Shown one piece after another: positions 46,607 through 56,827 of a stretch of DNA of 64,000 nt; the stretch's first letter is position 1, and the number at the start of each line of letters is the position of its first letter. The position numbers were made by a program, and so were the translations under genes. This DNA is from Streptomyces sp. NBC_00483. Lineage in GTDB: Bacteria; Actinomycetota; Actinomycetes; Streptomycetales; Streptomycetaceae. Where the stretch lies: NCBI RefSeq assembly GCF_036013745.1, contig NZ_CP107880.1, positions 7,998,001 to 8,062,000 of the forward strand, given 5' to 3'. The notes beneath the pieces are model-generated. The model was given only the letters and a program-made list of their open reading frames with translations, did not search any database and had not been told where the DNA came from.

Positions 46607-48829
46607 TCAGAGCTCCTTCACGCGGATGTCCCGGTACGAGATGACGTCCGTGGTGCTGTGCACCTGGAGCCCGACGTACCCCTCGGAGTAACGTCGGCCG
46701 TCCGTGCCCGGGTCGTCGTCCCGCGGGGGTTCGAAGACCTGGCCACCGGTGTTGTCGAACTCGTTGATCAGCACACCGTTGCGGTAGATCGAGAAGCGCT
46801 GGTCCACCACCTTGATCTCGTAGTCGTTCCACGTGCCCTTCTGGGTGACGCCCGCGCCCGCGAGGCCGACCCGGTCGAAGCCGTAGATCGAACCGGTCTT
46901 GTACATGTCCCCATCGGGCTTGTCGAGCACCTGGATCTCGTGCCCGTACTTGATGGCGACCCACTCCGGGTTCGGCTCCTCCGGGTTGTCGTGCACCCAC
47001 GGGAAGCGCACGAACACACCGCCGTTGGCGTTGCCCGTGCCCGGCGCGTCGTCACGCCACTGGAGCTTCAGCGAGAAGTTGCCGTACTTGCGCTGCGGGA
47101 ACCACAACATGCCCATGCCGTCGACGGATGTGCTGCTGGTGATCGACCCGTCGGCGTTCAGCGCGAACTTGCCGCCGCCGACCTGCTCCCACTTCGCGAA
47201 CTGCTCCTGCGTGCCGTCCAGGATCTTCTTGTAGCCGTCGGTCTGACCGGGCGTGCCGATCGGGGACTGCCGCGCCGCCTTGTTGATCTTGTTGTACTCG
47301 CGCTGATCGACGACGCCTTCCTTGAGAAGCTTGTCGGTGACCGTCTTCACGTGCTTGACGAACAGCGCGTGCGACGTCCACTCCTTCTCGTCCTCGATCA
47401 ACTCGCCGATGCGGCACCGGTTGTTGGTGACCCGGTTCGGGATGCCGGTGTCCGTCGTGCCGACGAAGACGGTGGAACGCTCGTCCAGCTCCGGGCAGTT
47501 GGGTGCTGGAACGCCGCCGCCCGAGGCCACCGCGAACACGAACGCCTGTGCCGCGGCGGTGTTGCCCGCCTTGTCGCTCGCCCGGTACGCCACCGAGTGG
47601 GCGCCGACCCGGTCCACCACCACGGGGGCGGTGTACGCGAGATAGGGCCCGCCGTCGAGCGAGTACTCGACCTTGTCGACGCCCGACATGTCATCGGTCG
47701 CCGTCACCGTCAGCTTCGCGTTGTTGATGTACGCGCCGTCGGAGTTCTTGTCCCCGCCGACCGCCAGCGACACCGTCGGAGGCGTCGTGTCCTGGACGGG
47801 CGGCGCCACGACCGTGAAGTCGACGGACTTCTCGGCGGCGGCGTTGCCCGCCTTGTCCGAGGCTCGGTAGCGCACCTTGTACGTGCCCGGGTCGTGGAAC
47901 ATGACCGGCGCGGTGTACGGCTGCCAGGCGCCGTCGGCGCCGACCGCGTACTCGATGGTGTTGACCCCGGAGCCGGCGTCCGACGCGGAGACCGTCACCG
48001 TGGCCATGCCGACGTAACCACCGGCGTCGTCCTTGTCGCCGGTCACCGTCGCCGAGGTCTCCGGCGCCGTCGTGTCGTCCGTCGGCGGCGCGACCACGGT
48101 GAAGTCGAGCGACTTCTCCGCGGCGGCGTTGCCCGCCTTGTCGGTCGCCTTGTACTTCACGGTGTGCGCGCCGACCTGGTCGACGACCACCGGCGCCGTG
48201 TACGGCGTGTACGCGCCGCCGTCGAGGGCGTACTCGATCTTGTCGACGCCCGAACCCGCGTCGGTCGCGGTGACCGAGACGGACGCGGACCCGACGAACG
48301 CGCCGTCGGCGTTGGTCTGCCCCTCGGCCTTCGCCGAGGTCTCCGGAGCGGTCGTGTCGTCACCGCCGCCCCCGTCCGTCACCGTCAGGACCCCCGTCAT
48401 GCTGGTGTGCCCGGGGATCGTGCAGTGATAGCGGTACTTGCCGGGGGAGAGGGTGACCTCGGCCGTGTGCTTGCCGCCCATGTCGTCGTTCGGGTTGGCA
48501 AGGATGTTCAGCGGTACGTCGTTGTTGTACTCGGGGTCCGACACGTCGAACGTCAACGTGTGCGGCATTCCCGTGGTGTTGCCGGTCGCCGTGCTGTTCT
48601 CGAAGACGATCGTCGCCTTGCCGGCGATGGCCGTCGTGGGCGCCGACGCGTACTTCGTGATGTCGTCGCCGGCCGTCCAGGTCAGCACCTGGTCGGCCGC
48701 CGCCTCGGGCGCGGGCGCCGCGGTCGCGGCCGGCAGCGAGCCGAGACCGAGACACATCAGCATCGCGGCGAGCAGAGCGGTCAGGAGTCTGTGTCTGCGC
48801 ACGGGGCGCATCAGTCGCGTGGATCGCAT
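46607..48829 (-). CDS. Secreted multidomain protein: cupredoxin, Ig-like repeats, DUF1080
   Basis: 740 aa from ATG 48829 (GGAAGGG upstream). Signal peptide (to about residue 38, TAAPAP). Residues about 40-150 are a plastocyanin/azurin-like domain with copper ligands in KYRYHCTIPGHTSMTG and HTLTFDV. Three repeats of about 85 residues follow (GSGVDKIEYALDGGAYTPY, then GSGVNTIEYAVG and MSGVDKVEYSLDGGPYLAY), of OmpL47 type. The C-terminal 230 residues are a DUF1080 (3-keto-disaccharide hydrolase-like) lectin-fold domain (GGVFVRFPW...EIQVLD). It probably binds or modifies extracellular carbohydrate. Ends 5 bp from the upstream gene; same operon. Confidence 0.8.
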   Translation of the reverse strand: MRSTRLMRPVRRHRLLTALLAAMLMCLGLGSLPAATAAPAPEAAADQVLTWTAGDDITKYASAPTTAIAGKATIVFENSTATGNTTGMPHTLTFDVSDPEYNNDVPLNILANPNDDMGGKHTAEVTLSPGKYRYHCTIPGHTSMTGVLTVTDGGGGDDTTAPETSAKAEGQTNADGAFVGSASVSVTATDAGSGVDKIEYALDGGAYTPYTAPVVVDQVGAHTVKYKATDKAGNAAAEKSLDFTVVAPPTDDTTAPETSATVTGDKDDAGGYVGMATVTVSASDAGSGVNTIEYAVGADGAWQPYTAPVMFHDPGTYKVRYRASDKAGNAAAEKSVDFTVVAPPVQDTTPPTVSLAVGGDKNSDGAYINNAKLTVTATDDMSGVDKVEYSLDGGPYLAYTAPVVVDRVGAHSVAYRASDKAGNTAAAQAFVFAVASGGGVPAPNCPELDERSTVFVGTTDTGIPNRVTNNRCRIGELIEDEKEWTSHALFVKHVKTVTDKLLKEGVVDQREYNKINKAARQSPIGTPGQTDGYKKILDGTQEQFAKWEQVGGGKFALNADGSITSSTSVDGMGMLWFPQRKYGNFSLKLQWRDDAPGTGNANGGVFVRFPWVHDNPEEPNPEWVAIKYGHEIQVLDKPDGDMYKTGSIYGFDRVGLAGAGVTQKGTWNDYEIKVVDQRFSIYRNGVLINEFDNTGGQVFEPPRDDDPGTDGRRYSEGYVGLQVHSTTDVISYRDIRVKEL

Positions 48830-48833
48830 GTGA

Positions 48834-51347
48834 TCAGCCCTTCCTGGCCAGCTGATCGGCGGCCGGGGTCGCCTCGCCACCGGTGTAAGTGACCTTCCAC
48901 AGCGCCGACTTGGAGTCGGAGGTGAAGAAGCCGCGCCCGTAGTCGAGGACGTACAGCGCACCGTCGGGACCGAACTTCCAGTCCATGAGGTTCTTGATGC
49001 CGTCGTTGCCGATCGGAATGATCTTCTTCAACGACTCCGAGTGGACCGGGATCGATCCGTCGCCGTGCGTCTTCGGGTCGGTGAGGACCGCGTTGCGCGG
49101 CTGGTCGGCATCGTAGAAGTCACCGACGAACCACTTGCCGTCCCAGTAGCTCGGCCACTTGCCCGCGTTCGGGATCGACGCGTCGTAACGGTAGACGGGC
49201 CCGTCCATCGCGGCCTGGCCGCCGCCCTTGAGCCACGGCAGCAGGTACTTGGCCTCCTCCTTCTTGTACGAAGGAACGCCGTTCGCGTCGCGCGGGTAGT
49301 CCGGCGCCCCGCCCTGCGGCGAGTACCAGATGTTGTTGCCGGTGACCGGTGGCAGGTTGACGAGGCCGTTGTTGTTCGGCGACTCGTTCTTCGGGTGGTC
49401 GCAGTCGTACCAGCCCAGCGGCTTCGTCGGGTCCGGCAGGTTGCGGTCGCGGTAGGGCTGCTTGTTGCCCATGCAGTAGGGCCAACCGCGGTTGCTCGCC
49501 TTGGTGATGACGGCGAACTGGTCGTACTTGGCCGGGCCCCACGTCGTGGACGGCTCGCCCGCGTCGGGTCCGACCCAGCCCGCGTACAGCGTGTCGGTCT
49601 TCGGGTCGATCGAGATGCGCGCCGGGTTCCTGACACCCATCACATAGATCTCGCCGCGCGTCTTGCCGCCGCCCTCGGCCGTCTCCTTGCCGGTGAAGAG
49701 GTTGCCCTCCGGCAGGGTGTACGTCCCGTCGGCCTCCGGGTGGATGCGCAGGATCTTGCCGTTGAGGTTGTTCGTGTTGCCCGCGGTGCGGCGCGCGTCG
49801 GCGAACGAGACGCCCTTGTAGTTCGGCTCCGGGTTGTTGCCCGAGTAACCGTCGCTGAACTGCGAGGAGTTGTTGTCACCGGTCGCGATGTACAGGTTCC
49901 CCTTGGAGTCCCAGGCCATCCCGCCACCCGCGTGGCAGCAACTGTGCACCTGCACCGGCCACTTGAGCAGCACCTTCTCGCTGCTCGGGTCCAGCTTGTT
50001 CGTGCTCAGGTCGAGCGTGAAGCGGGAGACCTGCCGCTCGGCCATCTGCTTGTCGCGGTCGAGCCCCGAGTGCGGCGTGTAGTGCAGGTACACGTACCCG
50101 TTCTGCTCGAACTTCGGGTCCAGCGCGATACCGAGCAGACCCTCCTCGACCTTGACCAGCTCGTCCCCGCCGCCCTTGTTGCCGAAGATGGTCAGCGCCC
50201 CCGCGAGGGTCACCTTCTTCGTCTTCGGGTCGTAGACGTGGATCTGGCCGATGCCCTTGCCGACGTCGGGGTTGTTCCAGTCGGTGATCACCGGCTGGGA
50301 CGAGTCCGCGCCGCCGCGCCCGATGTAGAGCACGCGCCCGTCGGGAGCGGTGACGAGCCCGTGCGGCTCGCCGATCTGGTCGTTCTGACCCGCCTGATTG
50401 GCCTGGGTCAGGCGCTCCGCCTTGTAGTTGGCGTCGATCGCGGCCTTGCAGTCGGCGCGCGCGATGCGCGTCGTCCACAGCAGCGCCCCGCGCAGATGGT
50501 CGCGGAAGTCCACCTCGTCGTACGAGGAGACCGTGCCGCCCATCCCGGTGTAGAAGGACCGGCCGCCGTCGTAGTCACGGCACCAACTCATCGGGTGGTC
50601 GGCGCCGTTCGCGCCCTCGCCCGGCTTGTACGTGGTCCCGTTGACCCGCGCGACCGTGTGCACGTCGCCGGACGGGTTCGCCGACCAGTTCAGCCACTTG
50701 TCGGCGCGCTTCCACTGCACCGGCAGATCCTTCGTCGCCGGGTTCTGCCGGTCACCGACCTCAACCGTCGCGCGCTGCGCGGCAGTTGGTGACGACGCGG
50801 CGGGCCGGGCCCCGATCAGGCCGGTGAACCAGTCCGAGTACGGCTCGGCGCGGGCCGCGTCATGGACGCCGACGAAACCGCCGCCCGCCTCCATGTACGA
50901 CTCCAGGCCGGCCTCCTGGTCGGGGTCGAGGACGTCGCCCCCGCCGGTCAGGAAGACGACCGAGTTGAAACGTCCCAGCTTCGTGGCGTTCGTGAACACG
51001 GAGGCGTCGTCCGTCGCCGTGATCGTGAACTGCTGGGCCTCGGGTCCCGACCGGCCGATCTTCTCGATCGCCTCGATGCCCGCGTTGACCGTGGGCGACT
51101 CGTCGCCGCCGGCCGCGGACCCGTAGAACACCAGGACCCGCACATTCGCGCCGCCGGGTGGCGACTTGACGGACATCGTTGTCGGGGACGGTTCCGGTGC
51201 CGGGCGCGCGCTGGCGGCCGGCCCGCCCAGCAGCCCGGCGGTCACGGTTCCCGCGGCGACCCCGACCGCCCAGACGCGTGCACGTCTGCTTCGGCTCGCT
51301 CTGAACTCTCGTACGGGCAACGGCTTTTGATGCGTCGACCGACGCAT
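48834..51347 (-). CDS. Secreted ThuA domain / PQQ-type sugar dehydrogenase protein
   Basis: 837 aa from ATG 51347 (GTG 51359 in frame also possible). Tat or Sec signal peptide (SRRARVWAVGVAAG). Residues about 65-280 are a ThuA/trehalose-utilisation domain (VRVLVFYGSAAGGDESP, VGVHDAARAEPYSDWF). Residues about 315-815 are a soluble glucose/sorbosone dehydrogenase beta-propeller (LLGIALDPKFEQNGYVYLHY, HAGGGMAWDSKGNLYIATGD, GEIYVMGVRNPARISIDP). It is likely a secreted oxidoreductase of sugars, co-expressed with the downstream DUF1080 protein (stop-to-start 4 bp). Confidence 0.85.
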   Translation of the reverse strand: MRRSTHQKPLPVREFRASRSRRARVWAVGVAAGTVTAGLLGGPAASARPAPEPSPTTMSVKSPPGGANVRVLVFYGSAAGGDESPTVNAGIEAIEKIGRSGPEAQQFTITATDDASVFTNATKLGRFNSVVFLTGGGDVLDPDQEAGLESYMEAGGGFVGVHDAARAEPYSDWFTGLIGARPAASSPTAAQRATVEVGDRQNPATKDLPVQWKRADKWLNWSANPSGDVHTVARVNGTTYKPGEGANGADHPMSWCRDYDGGRSFYTGMGGTVSSYDEVDFRDHLRGALLWTTRIARADCKAAIDANYKAERLTQANQAGQNDQIGEPHGLVTAPDGRVLYIGRGGADSSQPVITDWNNPDVGKGIGQIHVYDPKTKKVTLAGALTIFGNKGGGDELVKVEEGLLGIALDPKFEQNGYVYLHYTPHSGLDRDKQMAERQVSRFTLDLSTNKLDPSSEKVLLKWPVQVHSCCHAGGGMAWDSKGNLYIATGDNNSSQFSDGYSGNNPEPNYKGVSFADARRTAGNTNNLNGKILRIHPEADGTYTLPEGNLFTGKETAEGGGKTRGEIYVMGVRNPARISIDPKTDTLYAGWVGPDAGEPSTTWGPAKYDQFAVITKASNRGWPYCMGNKQPYRDRNLPDPTKPLGWYDCDHPKNESPNNNGLVNLPPVTGNNIWYSPQGGAPDYPRDANGVPSYKKEEAKYLLPWLKGGGQAAMDGPVYRYDASIPNAGKWPSYWDGKWFVGDFYDADQPRNAVLTDPKTHGDGSIPVHSESLKKIIPIGNDGIKNLMDWKFGPDGALYVLDYGRGFFTSDSKSALWKVTYTGGEATPAADQLARKG

Positions 51348-51529
51348 GTGTTCACCCACCCCTCGTCGGACACAGCAACGGCGCGGTGGAAGCTAGACCT
51401 CTTTTCGTGGTCCGCCAAGGGGTATGACCGATATGACGCAAACTTTGTCCTGGGTGTGGATAAACGAAGATCATGTGGTTACGGTGCCCTGCGCGACGTG
51501 AAAGTCCGTACGAGACTGGGGAGTTGGCC

Positions 51530-52549
51530 GTGACCGAGCACGACAGACCTCGCGACGCGTCGACGCAGGCGAGTGAACAGGACGGACGTGCACTGAGCCG
51601 GCGCATGATGATCGGCGGTGCCGTGGCCGCAACGGCCGGGGTGACATCGTTGTCCATCGGGGCGTCGGCCGGACCGGCGGCCGGGGCGGACACCCCGCCG
51701 CGCACTGCGCCCGCGGGCGGCGAGGTCAAGCGCCTGACGCTGTACGCGGAGAATCTCGCGGACGGCCGGCTCGGCTACGGCTTCGAGAAGGGGAAGGCGT
51801 CGATCCCCGGCCCGCTGATCGAGCTCAACGAGGGCGACGCGGCGCACATCGAGTTCCACAACCTCACGGACGTCGACGCGAGCCTGCACGTGCACGGCAT
51901 GGACTACGAGATCTCCAGTGACGGTACGCGGATGAATCGCAGCCACGTCGAACCCGGCGGTACCCGCACCTACACCTGGCGCACACACGCCCCGGGGCGC
52001 AGGAAGGACGGCACCTGGCGGGCAGGGACCGCGGGCTACTGGCACTACCACGATCACGTCGTCGGCACGGACCACGGCACGGGCGGGATCAGAAAAGGCC
52101 TGTACGGCCCGGTGGTCGTGCGCCGCAAGGGTGACGTCCTGCCCGACCCGGGCAGGACTTTCACGATCGTCTTCAACGACATGACGATCAACAACAAGGC
52201 GGCCCACGAGGTGCCCGACTTCGAGGTCACGGTGGGCGATCGCGTCGAGATCGTGATGATCACGCACGGTGAGTACTATCACACGTTCCACCTGCACGGT
52301 CACCGCTGGGCGGACAACCGCACGGGCATGCTCACGGGGCCCGACGACCCGACTCAGGTCCTCGACAACAAGATCTGCGGCCCGGCGGACTCGTTCGGGT
52401 TCCAGATCGTCGCGGGGGAGGGGGTCGGGGCCGGGGCGTGGATGTACCACTGCCATGTCCAGAGTCACTCGGACATGGGGATGGCGGGCCTGTTCCTGGT
52501 GAAGAAGGCGGACGGAACGATCCCGCCGTACGAGGCGCCGCACCACTGA
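51530..52549 (+). CDS. slaC: Small (two-domain) laccase
   Basis: 339 aa from GTG 51530 (GGGGAG upstream). Tat signal: [17 protein letters not shown]. Two cupredoxin domains only, with all copper ligands: [31 protein letters not shown] and [14 protein letters not shown]. It is close to the S. coelicolor small laccase SLAC, trimeric and alkali-tolerant, oxidising phenols and lignin-derived compounds outside the cell. It complements the nearby protocatechuate pathway. Divergent from the ThuA protein. Confidence 0.92.
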   Translation: MTEHDRPRDASTQASEQDGRALSRRMMIGGAVAATAGVTSLSIGASAGPAAGADTPPRTAPAGGEVKRLTLYAENLADGRLGYGFEKGKASIPGPLIELNEGDAAHIEFHNLTDVDASLHVHGMDYEISSDGTRMNRSHVEPGGTRTYTWRTHAPGRRKDGTWRAGTAGYWHYHDHVVGTDHGTGGIRKGLYGPVVVRRKGDVLPDPGRTFTIVFNDMTINNKAAHEVPDFEVTVGDRVEIVMITHGEYYHTFHLHGHRWADNRTGMLTGPDDPTQVLDNKICGPADSFGFQIVAGEGVGAGAWMYHCHVQSHSDMGMAGLFLVKKADGTIPPYEAPHH

Positions 52550-52847
52550 GCGAGCCGGGGCGGAGCGGGGCAGTGGTGCGACGCGCGGCCCACCCCCCCG
52601 TCGGTGTCGGACGCGTCGATGTCGAAGGTGACGGGGTGTCAGGCATCGATGGTGAAGCCCGCCCCGCCCGCCCCTCGCCGCTCTCCGTCGTCGACTGTTC
52701 ACGGACTGCGAAGCGCGTGACTGCGGGACGTGACCGCCCCGTGACGCGATCCTCGCTCATCCCGCACAACGGGCTCTGGACAGCGCTTACCGGGGAGTAG
52801 AGCATCGGTGCCACCTGTACATGGCACTGATCATCGAGGGAGCCGCG

Positions 52848-54434
52848 TTGAGCAAGGACCGTACGTACGACTACGTGATCGTGGGGGCCGGGTCCGCCGG
52901 TTGTGTGCTGGCCGGGCGGCTCTCCGAGGACCCTTCCGTCAAGGTTGCCCTCGTCGAGTCGGGGCCGCGCGACCGCAAGACGGAGATCAGGATCCCGGCC
53001 GCGTTCCCGAAGCTGTTCAAGACGCCGTACGACTGGGACTACTCGACGACCAAGCAAGCGGCCCTGGACGACCGGGAGTTGTACTGGCCGCGCGGGCACA
53101 CGCTCGGCGGCTCCTCCTCCATCAACGCCATGATGTGGGTGCGCGGCCACCGCGCCGACTACGACGCCTGGGGCGAGGCCGCCGGATCCCCGTGGTCGTA
53201 CGACGAGTTCGCGCGCTACTTCCAGCGCGCCGAGCGCTGGCAGGGCGCTGCGCAGGAGGGCTCCGTGTACGGCACGGCGGGACCGCTGCACATCTCGCCG
53301 CCGCGCCACCCGAACCCGACCACGGCCGCGTTCCTCGACGCCTGCCGCGCCCAAGGACTGCGCGAGCTCGACGAGTTGAACCAGGCCGACCACTCCGGCT
53401 TCGCCCTGACCCCGCTCAACCAGCACAAGGGCCGCCGCTGGAGCGCCGCCGACGGCTACCTCAAGCCCGCCGCGCGCCGACCCAACCTCGACATCTACAC
53501 CGACGCCCGCGTCACCCGCATCGACTTCGACGGCACCCGCGCCGCCGGCGTCGTCGCCTCCGGGGTCTCCGTCGGCACCCTGCGCGCCACCCGCGAGGTC
53601 ATCCTCTCCGCGGGCGCCATCAACTCGCCGCAGCTGCTGCAACAGGCGGGCATCGGTGACCCGGAGACCCTCGCCGAGGCGGGCATCGACACCTTCGTCG
53701 CCTCGCCGGACGTCGGCCGCCACCTCCAGGACCACCTGATGTACGCGCTGAACGTCCGCGCCGCGAAGCCCATCTCGCTCACCGGCGCCGACTCGCCCGC
53801 CAACATCGCCCGGTTCCTGCTCGGCGGGCGCGGACCGCTCACCTCGAACGTCGGCGAGGCCGTCGCCTTCCTCGCCACCAGGCCCGAACTCACCGCGCCC
53901 GACATCGAGTTGGTCTACGCACCGGTGCCGTTCGTGAACCACGGCCTGGAGGAGCCCACCGAGCACGGCCTCACTCTCGGCGTGATCCTGCTCCAGCCCA
54001 AGAGCGAGGGCCGGATCACCCCGACGGGCCGTGACGCGCAGCCCCGCATCGACCCGGACTACCTGGCCCACGACGAGGACGTGCGCACGATCGTCGCCGG
54101 TGTGCGCCGAGCCGAGGAGCTGCTCGCCCAGAGCGCCCTGGCCGCGCACCACACCGGGCCGATGGGCGGCTACCCCGGCGTCGTCGACGACGAGGAGCTC
54201 ACCCGCTCGGTCCGCGCCACCGCCGAGACCCTCTACCACCCGGTCGGCACCTGCCGGATGGGCTCCGACGAGGGCTCGGTCACCGACCCCCGCCTGCGTG
54301 TGCGCGGCACCGAGGGCCTGCGCGTCGTGGACGCCTCCGTGATGCCGCGCATCACCCGCGGACACACGCACGCGCCCACGGTCGCCCTCGCGGAACGGGC
54401 GGCGGACCTGATCCGCGAGGACGCCACGAAGTAG
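52848..54434 (+). CDS. GMC-family FAD oxidoreductase (choline dehydrogenase-like)
   Basis: 528 aa from TTG 52848, preferred because GAGGGAG precedes it at about 5 bp; ATG 52821 has no ribosome site. FAD-binding YDYVIVGAGSAGCVLAGRLS, GMC signature 1 (PRGHTLGGSSSINAMMWVRG) and 2 (VILSAGAINSPQLL), and the C-terminal HPVGTCRMG active-site region. It would oxidise an alcohol substrate. No betaine-pathway neighbour; role open. Confidence 0.88.
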   Translation: MSKDRTYDYVIVGAGSAGCVLAGRLSEDPSVKVALVESGPRDRKTEIRIPAAFPKLFKTPYDWDYSTTKQAALDDRELYWPRGHTLGGSSSINAMMWVRGHRADYDAWGEAAGSPWSYDEFARYFQRAERWQGAAQEGSVYGTAGPLHISPPRHPNPTTAAFLDACRAQGLRELDELNQADHSGFALTPLNQHKGRRWSAADGYLKPAARRPNLDIYTDARVTRIDFDGTRAAGVVASGVSVGTLRATREVILSAGAINSPQLLQQAGIGDPETLAEAGIDTFVASPDVGRHLQDHLMYALNVRAAKPISLTGADSPANIARFLLGGRGPLTSNVGEAVAFLATRPELTAPDIELVYAPVPFVNHGLEEPTEHGLTLGVILLQPKSEGRITPTGRDAQPRIDPDYLAHDEDVRTIVAGVRRAEELLAQSALAAHHTGPMGGYPGVVDDEELTRSVRATAETLYHPVGTCRMGSDEGSVTDPRLRVRGTEGLRVVDASVMPRITRGHTHAPTVALAERAADLIREDATK

Positions 54435-54474
54435 CGCTGTTCTTCAGGGGAGTTGCGAACTCACGCCAGGGGAG

Positions 54475-55695
54475 CTACGACCCCACACTCACCGTGAACC
54501 GGCGCGGATTGCCGTCGTGCGCCGCGCCGGACACGTCCGGCTGTCCCTCGGCCTGCACGTCGTCGTACGGGAAGGCGTAGCCGATGGGCGAGTTGGCATG
54601 CACGATGCGCGACCAGTGGTTGGTCGTGGCGTCCTGGTAGTAGTCCGCGGACGTGAGGCCGTTGGGCTGCTCGGCGTGCGTGAGCATGACGCTGCGGTTG
54701 AACCCGGCGGCGAGGCGGGACAGGATGCCCTTCTTGTCGTCGGAGTCGTCCGGGTTGTTGGCGAACGGCCCGTGGTTGCAGGTGAAGATGTCCTTCGAGG
54801 CGGGCTTGGTGAAGGTGTGGCCGCCGTTGAAGGTGAGGGTGTCGCCGCTGACCCGGCCCGTGAAGACGCCGCGCCCGCCCTGGAGGTCGATCTTCAGGTC
54901 GGTCGAGGCGTACTTCTCCCACACCTTGTCGATGTAGGCGCCCCACACGTCGCGGAACGGCATCTCGTCGGGCTTGTCGAAGTACGGCGCCATGAGGTTC
55001 TGCGGCGATATCACGCGCAGCACCTTGCCGTCCTCGCCCTTGATGGCGAGCTTGTCCCAGGGCTGCCCGTCCTTGGCGGCCTGCGCGGCGAGATCCGAGG
55101 CGATCTTGTCGATGGCGCCGTCGGGGAACGGGGCGACGGTGTGCGTGGCGTCGCCCTCCAGCTTGATCCCGATGGGCAGGGCCGTGATCAGGTCGACGTA
55201 GCTGATGTTGGAGTACAACTGCTCGGAGTTGAAGGTGAACTCGGCGAACGCCCAGGTCTTGCCGTAGTTCGCGTCCTCCTTCGTGGCAAAGGCAGGCTCG
55301 ACCAGGGAGGGGCCCGGGTTGAGGAAGAACTCGAGCTTGTCGTCGCGGACGAAGTAGACGCGGGCGCCGTACATCTGAGGCAGCGTCACGACCTTCGGGG
55401 CGGACCCGGCGGCGCCGAGCGGGATGGCGCAGTCGACGGGCAGCGGGGTCTGCGGGGCGCTCGGCGACTCGGGGTGGTAGACGCTGCCGTCGGCGCGCAG
55501 CAGCACCCAGTTGCCGGTGCCGTTCTCGTGGCCGGTGACGTACGCGTGCACCGTTCCGCTCAACGACTTGTTCTCCAGGGCCAGTTCACAAGTGGCGGGT
55601 GCGGCGCCCGCGGTCCAGGAGGGAAGGGTGAGTGCTGCGGCCGTCGTGGCGAGACCCGCTCCGGCGCTGGCGAGAAATATTCTGCGCGAGATCAC
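54475..55695 (-). CDS. Secreted GH64 beta-1,3-glucanase-like protein
   Basis: 406 aa from GTG 55695 (CGAGGAG at 8 bp). Tat-type signal ISRRIFLASAGAGLATTAAA. The mature chain matches glycoside hydrolase family 64/thaumatin-like glucanases: CELALENKSLSGTVHAYVTG, YGARVYFVRDDKLEFFLNP, YSNISYVDLITALPIGIKL, and the final GYAFPYDDVQ segment. It releases laminari-pentaose-like products from beta-1,3-glucan, e.g. fungal wall. Divergent from the VOC gene. Confidence 0.86.
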   Translation of the reverse strand: MISRRIFLASAGAGLATTAAALTLPSWTAGAAPATCELALENKSLSGTVHAYVTGHENGTGNWVLLRADGSVYHPESPSAPQTPLPVDCAIPLGAAGSAPKVVTLPQMYGARVYFVRDDKLEFFLNPGPSLVEPAFATKEDANYGKTWAFAEFTFNSEQLYSNISYVDLITALPIGIKLEGDATHTVAPFPDGAIDKIASDLAAQAAKDGQPWDKLAIKGEDGKVLRVISPQNLMAPYFDKPDEMPFRDVWGAYIDKVWEKYASTDLKIDLQGGRGVFTGRVSGDTLTFNGGHTFTKPASKDIFTCNHGPFANNPDDSDDKKGILSRLAAGFNRSVMLTHAEQPNGLTSADYYQDATTNHWSRIVHANSPIGYAFPYDDVQAEGQPDVSGAAHDGNPRRFTVSVGS

Positions 55696-55941
55696 GATGG
55701 ACACTCCTCGAATGTGGGGGGTGTGTGGGGGAGCCCTACTGTGGCGAGAGGGGACGGAGGCGTCAAGAGTTCGCGCAGGGAGCGCTCCCATGATTTGTTT
55801 GTGTTCAACCGTTGAAGGCGGAGCGTTCGGTTCCTCTGGTCTGAACCAGCCCAGGTCAGCGTGGTGCGAGGGCGGTTGTCAGTGCCCGGTGGAAGACTCG
55901 GCAGTCCGGAAAAGAAACCCTCGACGAGGAGGGCAAGACCC

Positions 55942-56733
55942 ATGATCACTACCGAGTTCGTGGACGGCGCGCCGAACTGGCTGGACCTCAGTACCCCCGA
56001 CATGGACGGCGCGATCTCCTTTTACGGCGGCCTCTTCGGCTGGACCTTCCTGTCGGCAGGCCCCGAGGCCGGCGGATACGGAATGTTCCAGCTCGAAGGC
56101 AGGACGGTGAGTGGCGCCATGACCGTCACCGCGGAGCAGGGCGAGCCCGGCTGGACCGTGTACTTCCAGAGTTCGGACGCGGACGCCACGGCGAAGGCGG
56201 TCGAGCAGGCCGGCGGCAGCGCCCTGCTCCAGCCGATGGACGTCTTCGACCTGGGCCGCATGGCCGTCTTCAACGACCCGGCGGGCGCCCCCTTCGGTAT
56301 CTGGCAGCCGGGGAAGAACAAGGGTCTCGAGTACACCAGGGACGACGGTGGGCTGAACTGGGTGGAGTTGTACGCCCCCGATGTGGCCGCCGCGAAGCAG
56401 TTCTACGGCTCGGTCTTCAACTGGGGCGCGTTCGACGTCGAGTTCCCCGGCGGGAGCTACACGACGATCAACCCGCAGGGCACGGACGAGAACGCGATGT
56501 TCGGCGGCCTCGCCAAGCTGGACAGCGACCCCTCGGAGGCCGCGGCGGGCCCGCACTGGGCGACGTACATCCACGTCCCGGACGTGGACGCGACGGCGGA
56601 CCGGACGCAGGAGCTGGGTGGCACGGTGCGCTCCGAGCCGGTCAGTATCGCCGGCGTCGGGCGGATCGCGAAGCTGACGGATCCGTTCGGCGCGACGTTC
56701 GCGGTGCTCAAGGGGGACCCCGAGCAGAAGTGA
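55942..56733 (+). CDS. VOC-family protein with two glyoxalase-like domains
   Basis: 263 aa from ATG 55942 (GAGGAGG upstream). Two copies of the VOC fold: NWLDLSTPDMDGAISFYGGL ... FNDPAGAPFGIWQPG and LNWVELYAPDVAAAKQFYGS ... LTDPFGATFAVLKG. It resembles hydroxylases/CFP-30B-like bleomycin-resistance-fold proteins. Metal ligands incomplete (glyoxalase H/E pattern not full), so catalysis is uncertain. Confidence 0.82.
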   Translation: MITTEFVDGAPNWLDLSTPDMDGAISFYGGLFGWTFLSAGPEAGGYGMFQLEGRTVSGAMTVTAEQGEPGWTVYFQSSDADATAKAVEQAGGSALLQPMDVFDLGRMAVFNDPAGAPFGIWQPGKNKGLEYTRDDGGLNWVELYAPDVAAAKQFYGSVFNWGAFDVEFPGGSYTTINPQGTDENAMFGGLAKLDSDPSEAAAGPHWATYIHVPDVDATADRTQELGGTVRSEPVSIAGVGRIAKLTDPFGATFAVLKGDPEQK

Positions 56734-56827
56734 CCGTCCGGGCATCCGAAGCGCCCACGGTGCCCGATTGCCGCCCGTTGAACGAGCGTTGATCAAACGT
56801 TTTTCGGCGGGCGGCAGACTGGCCGCC

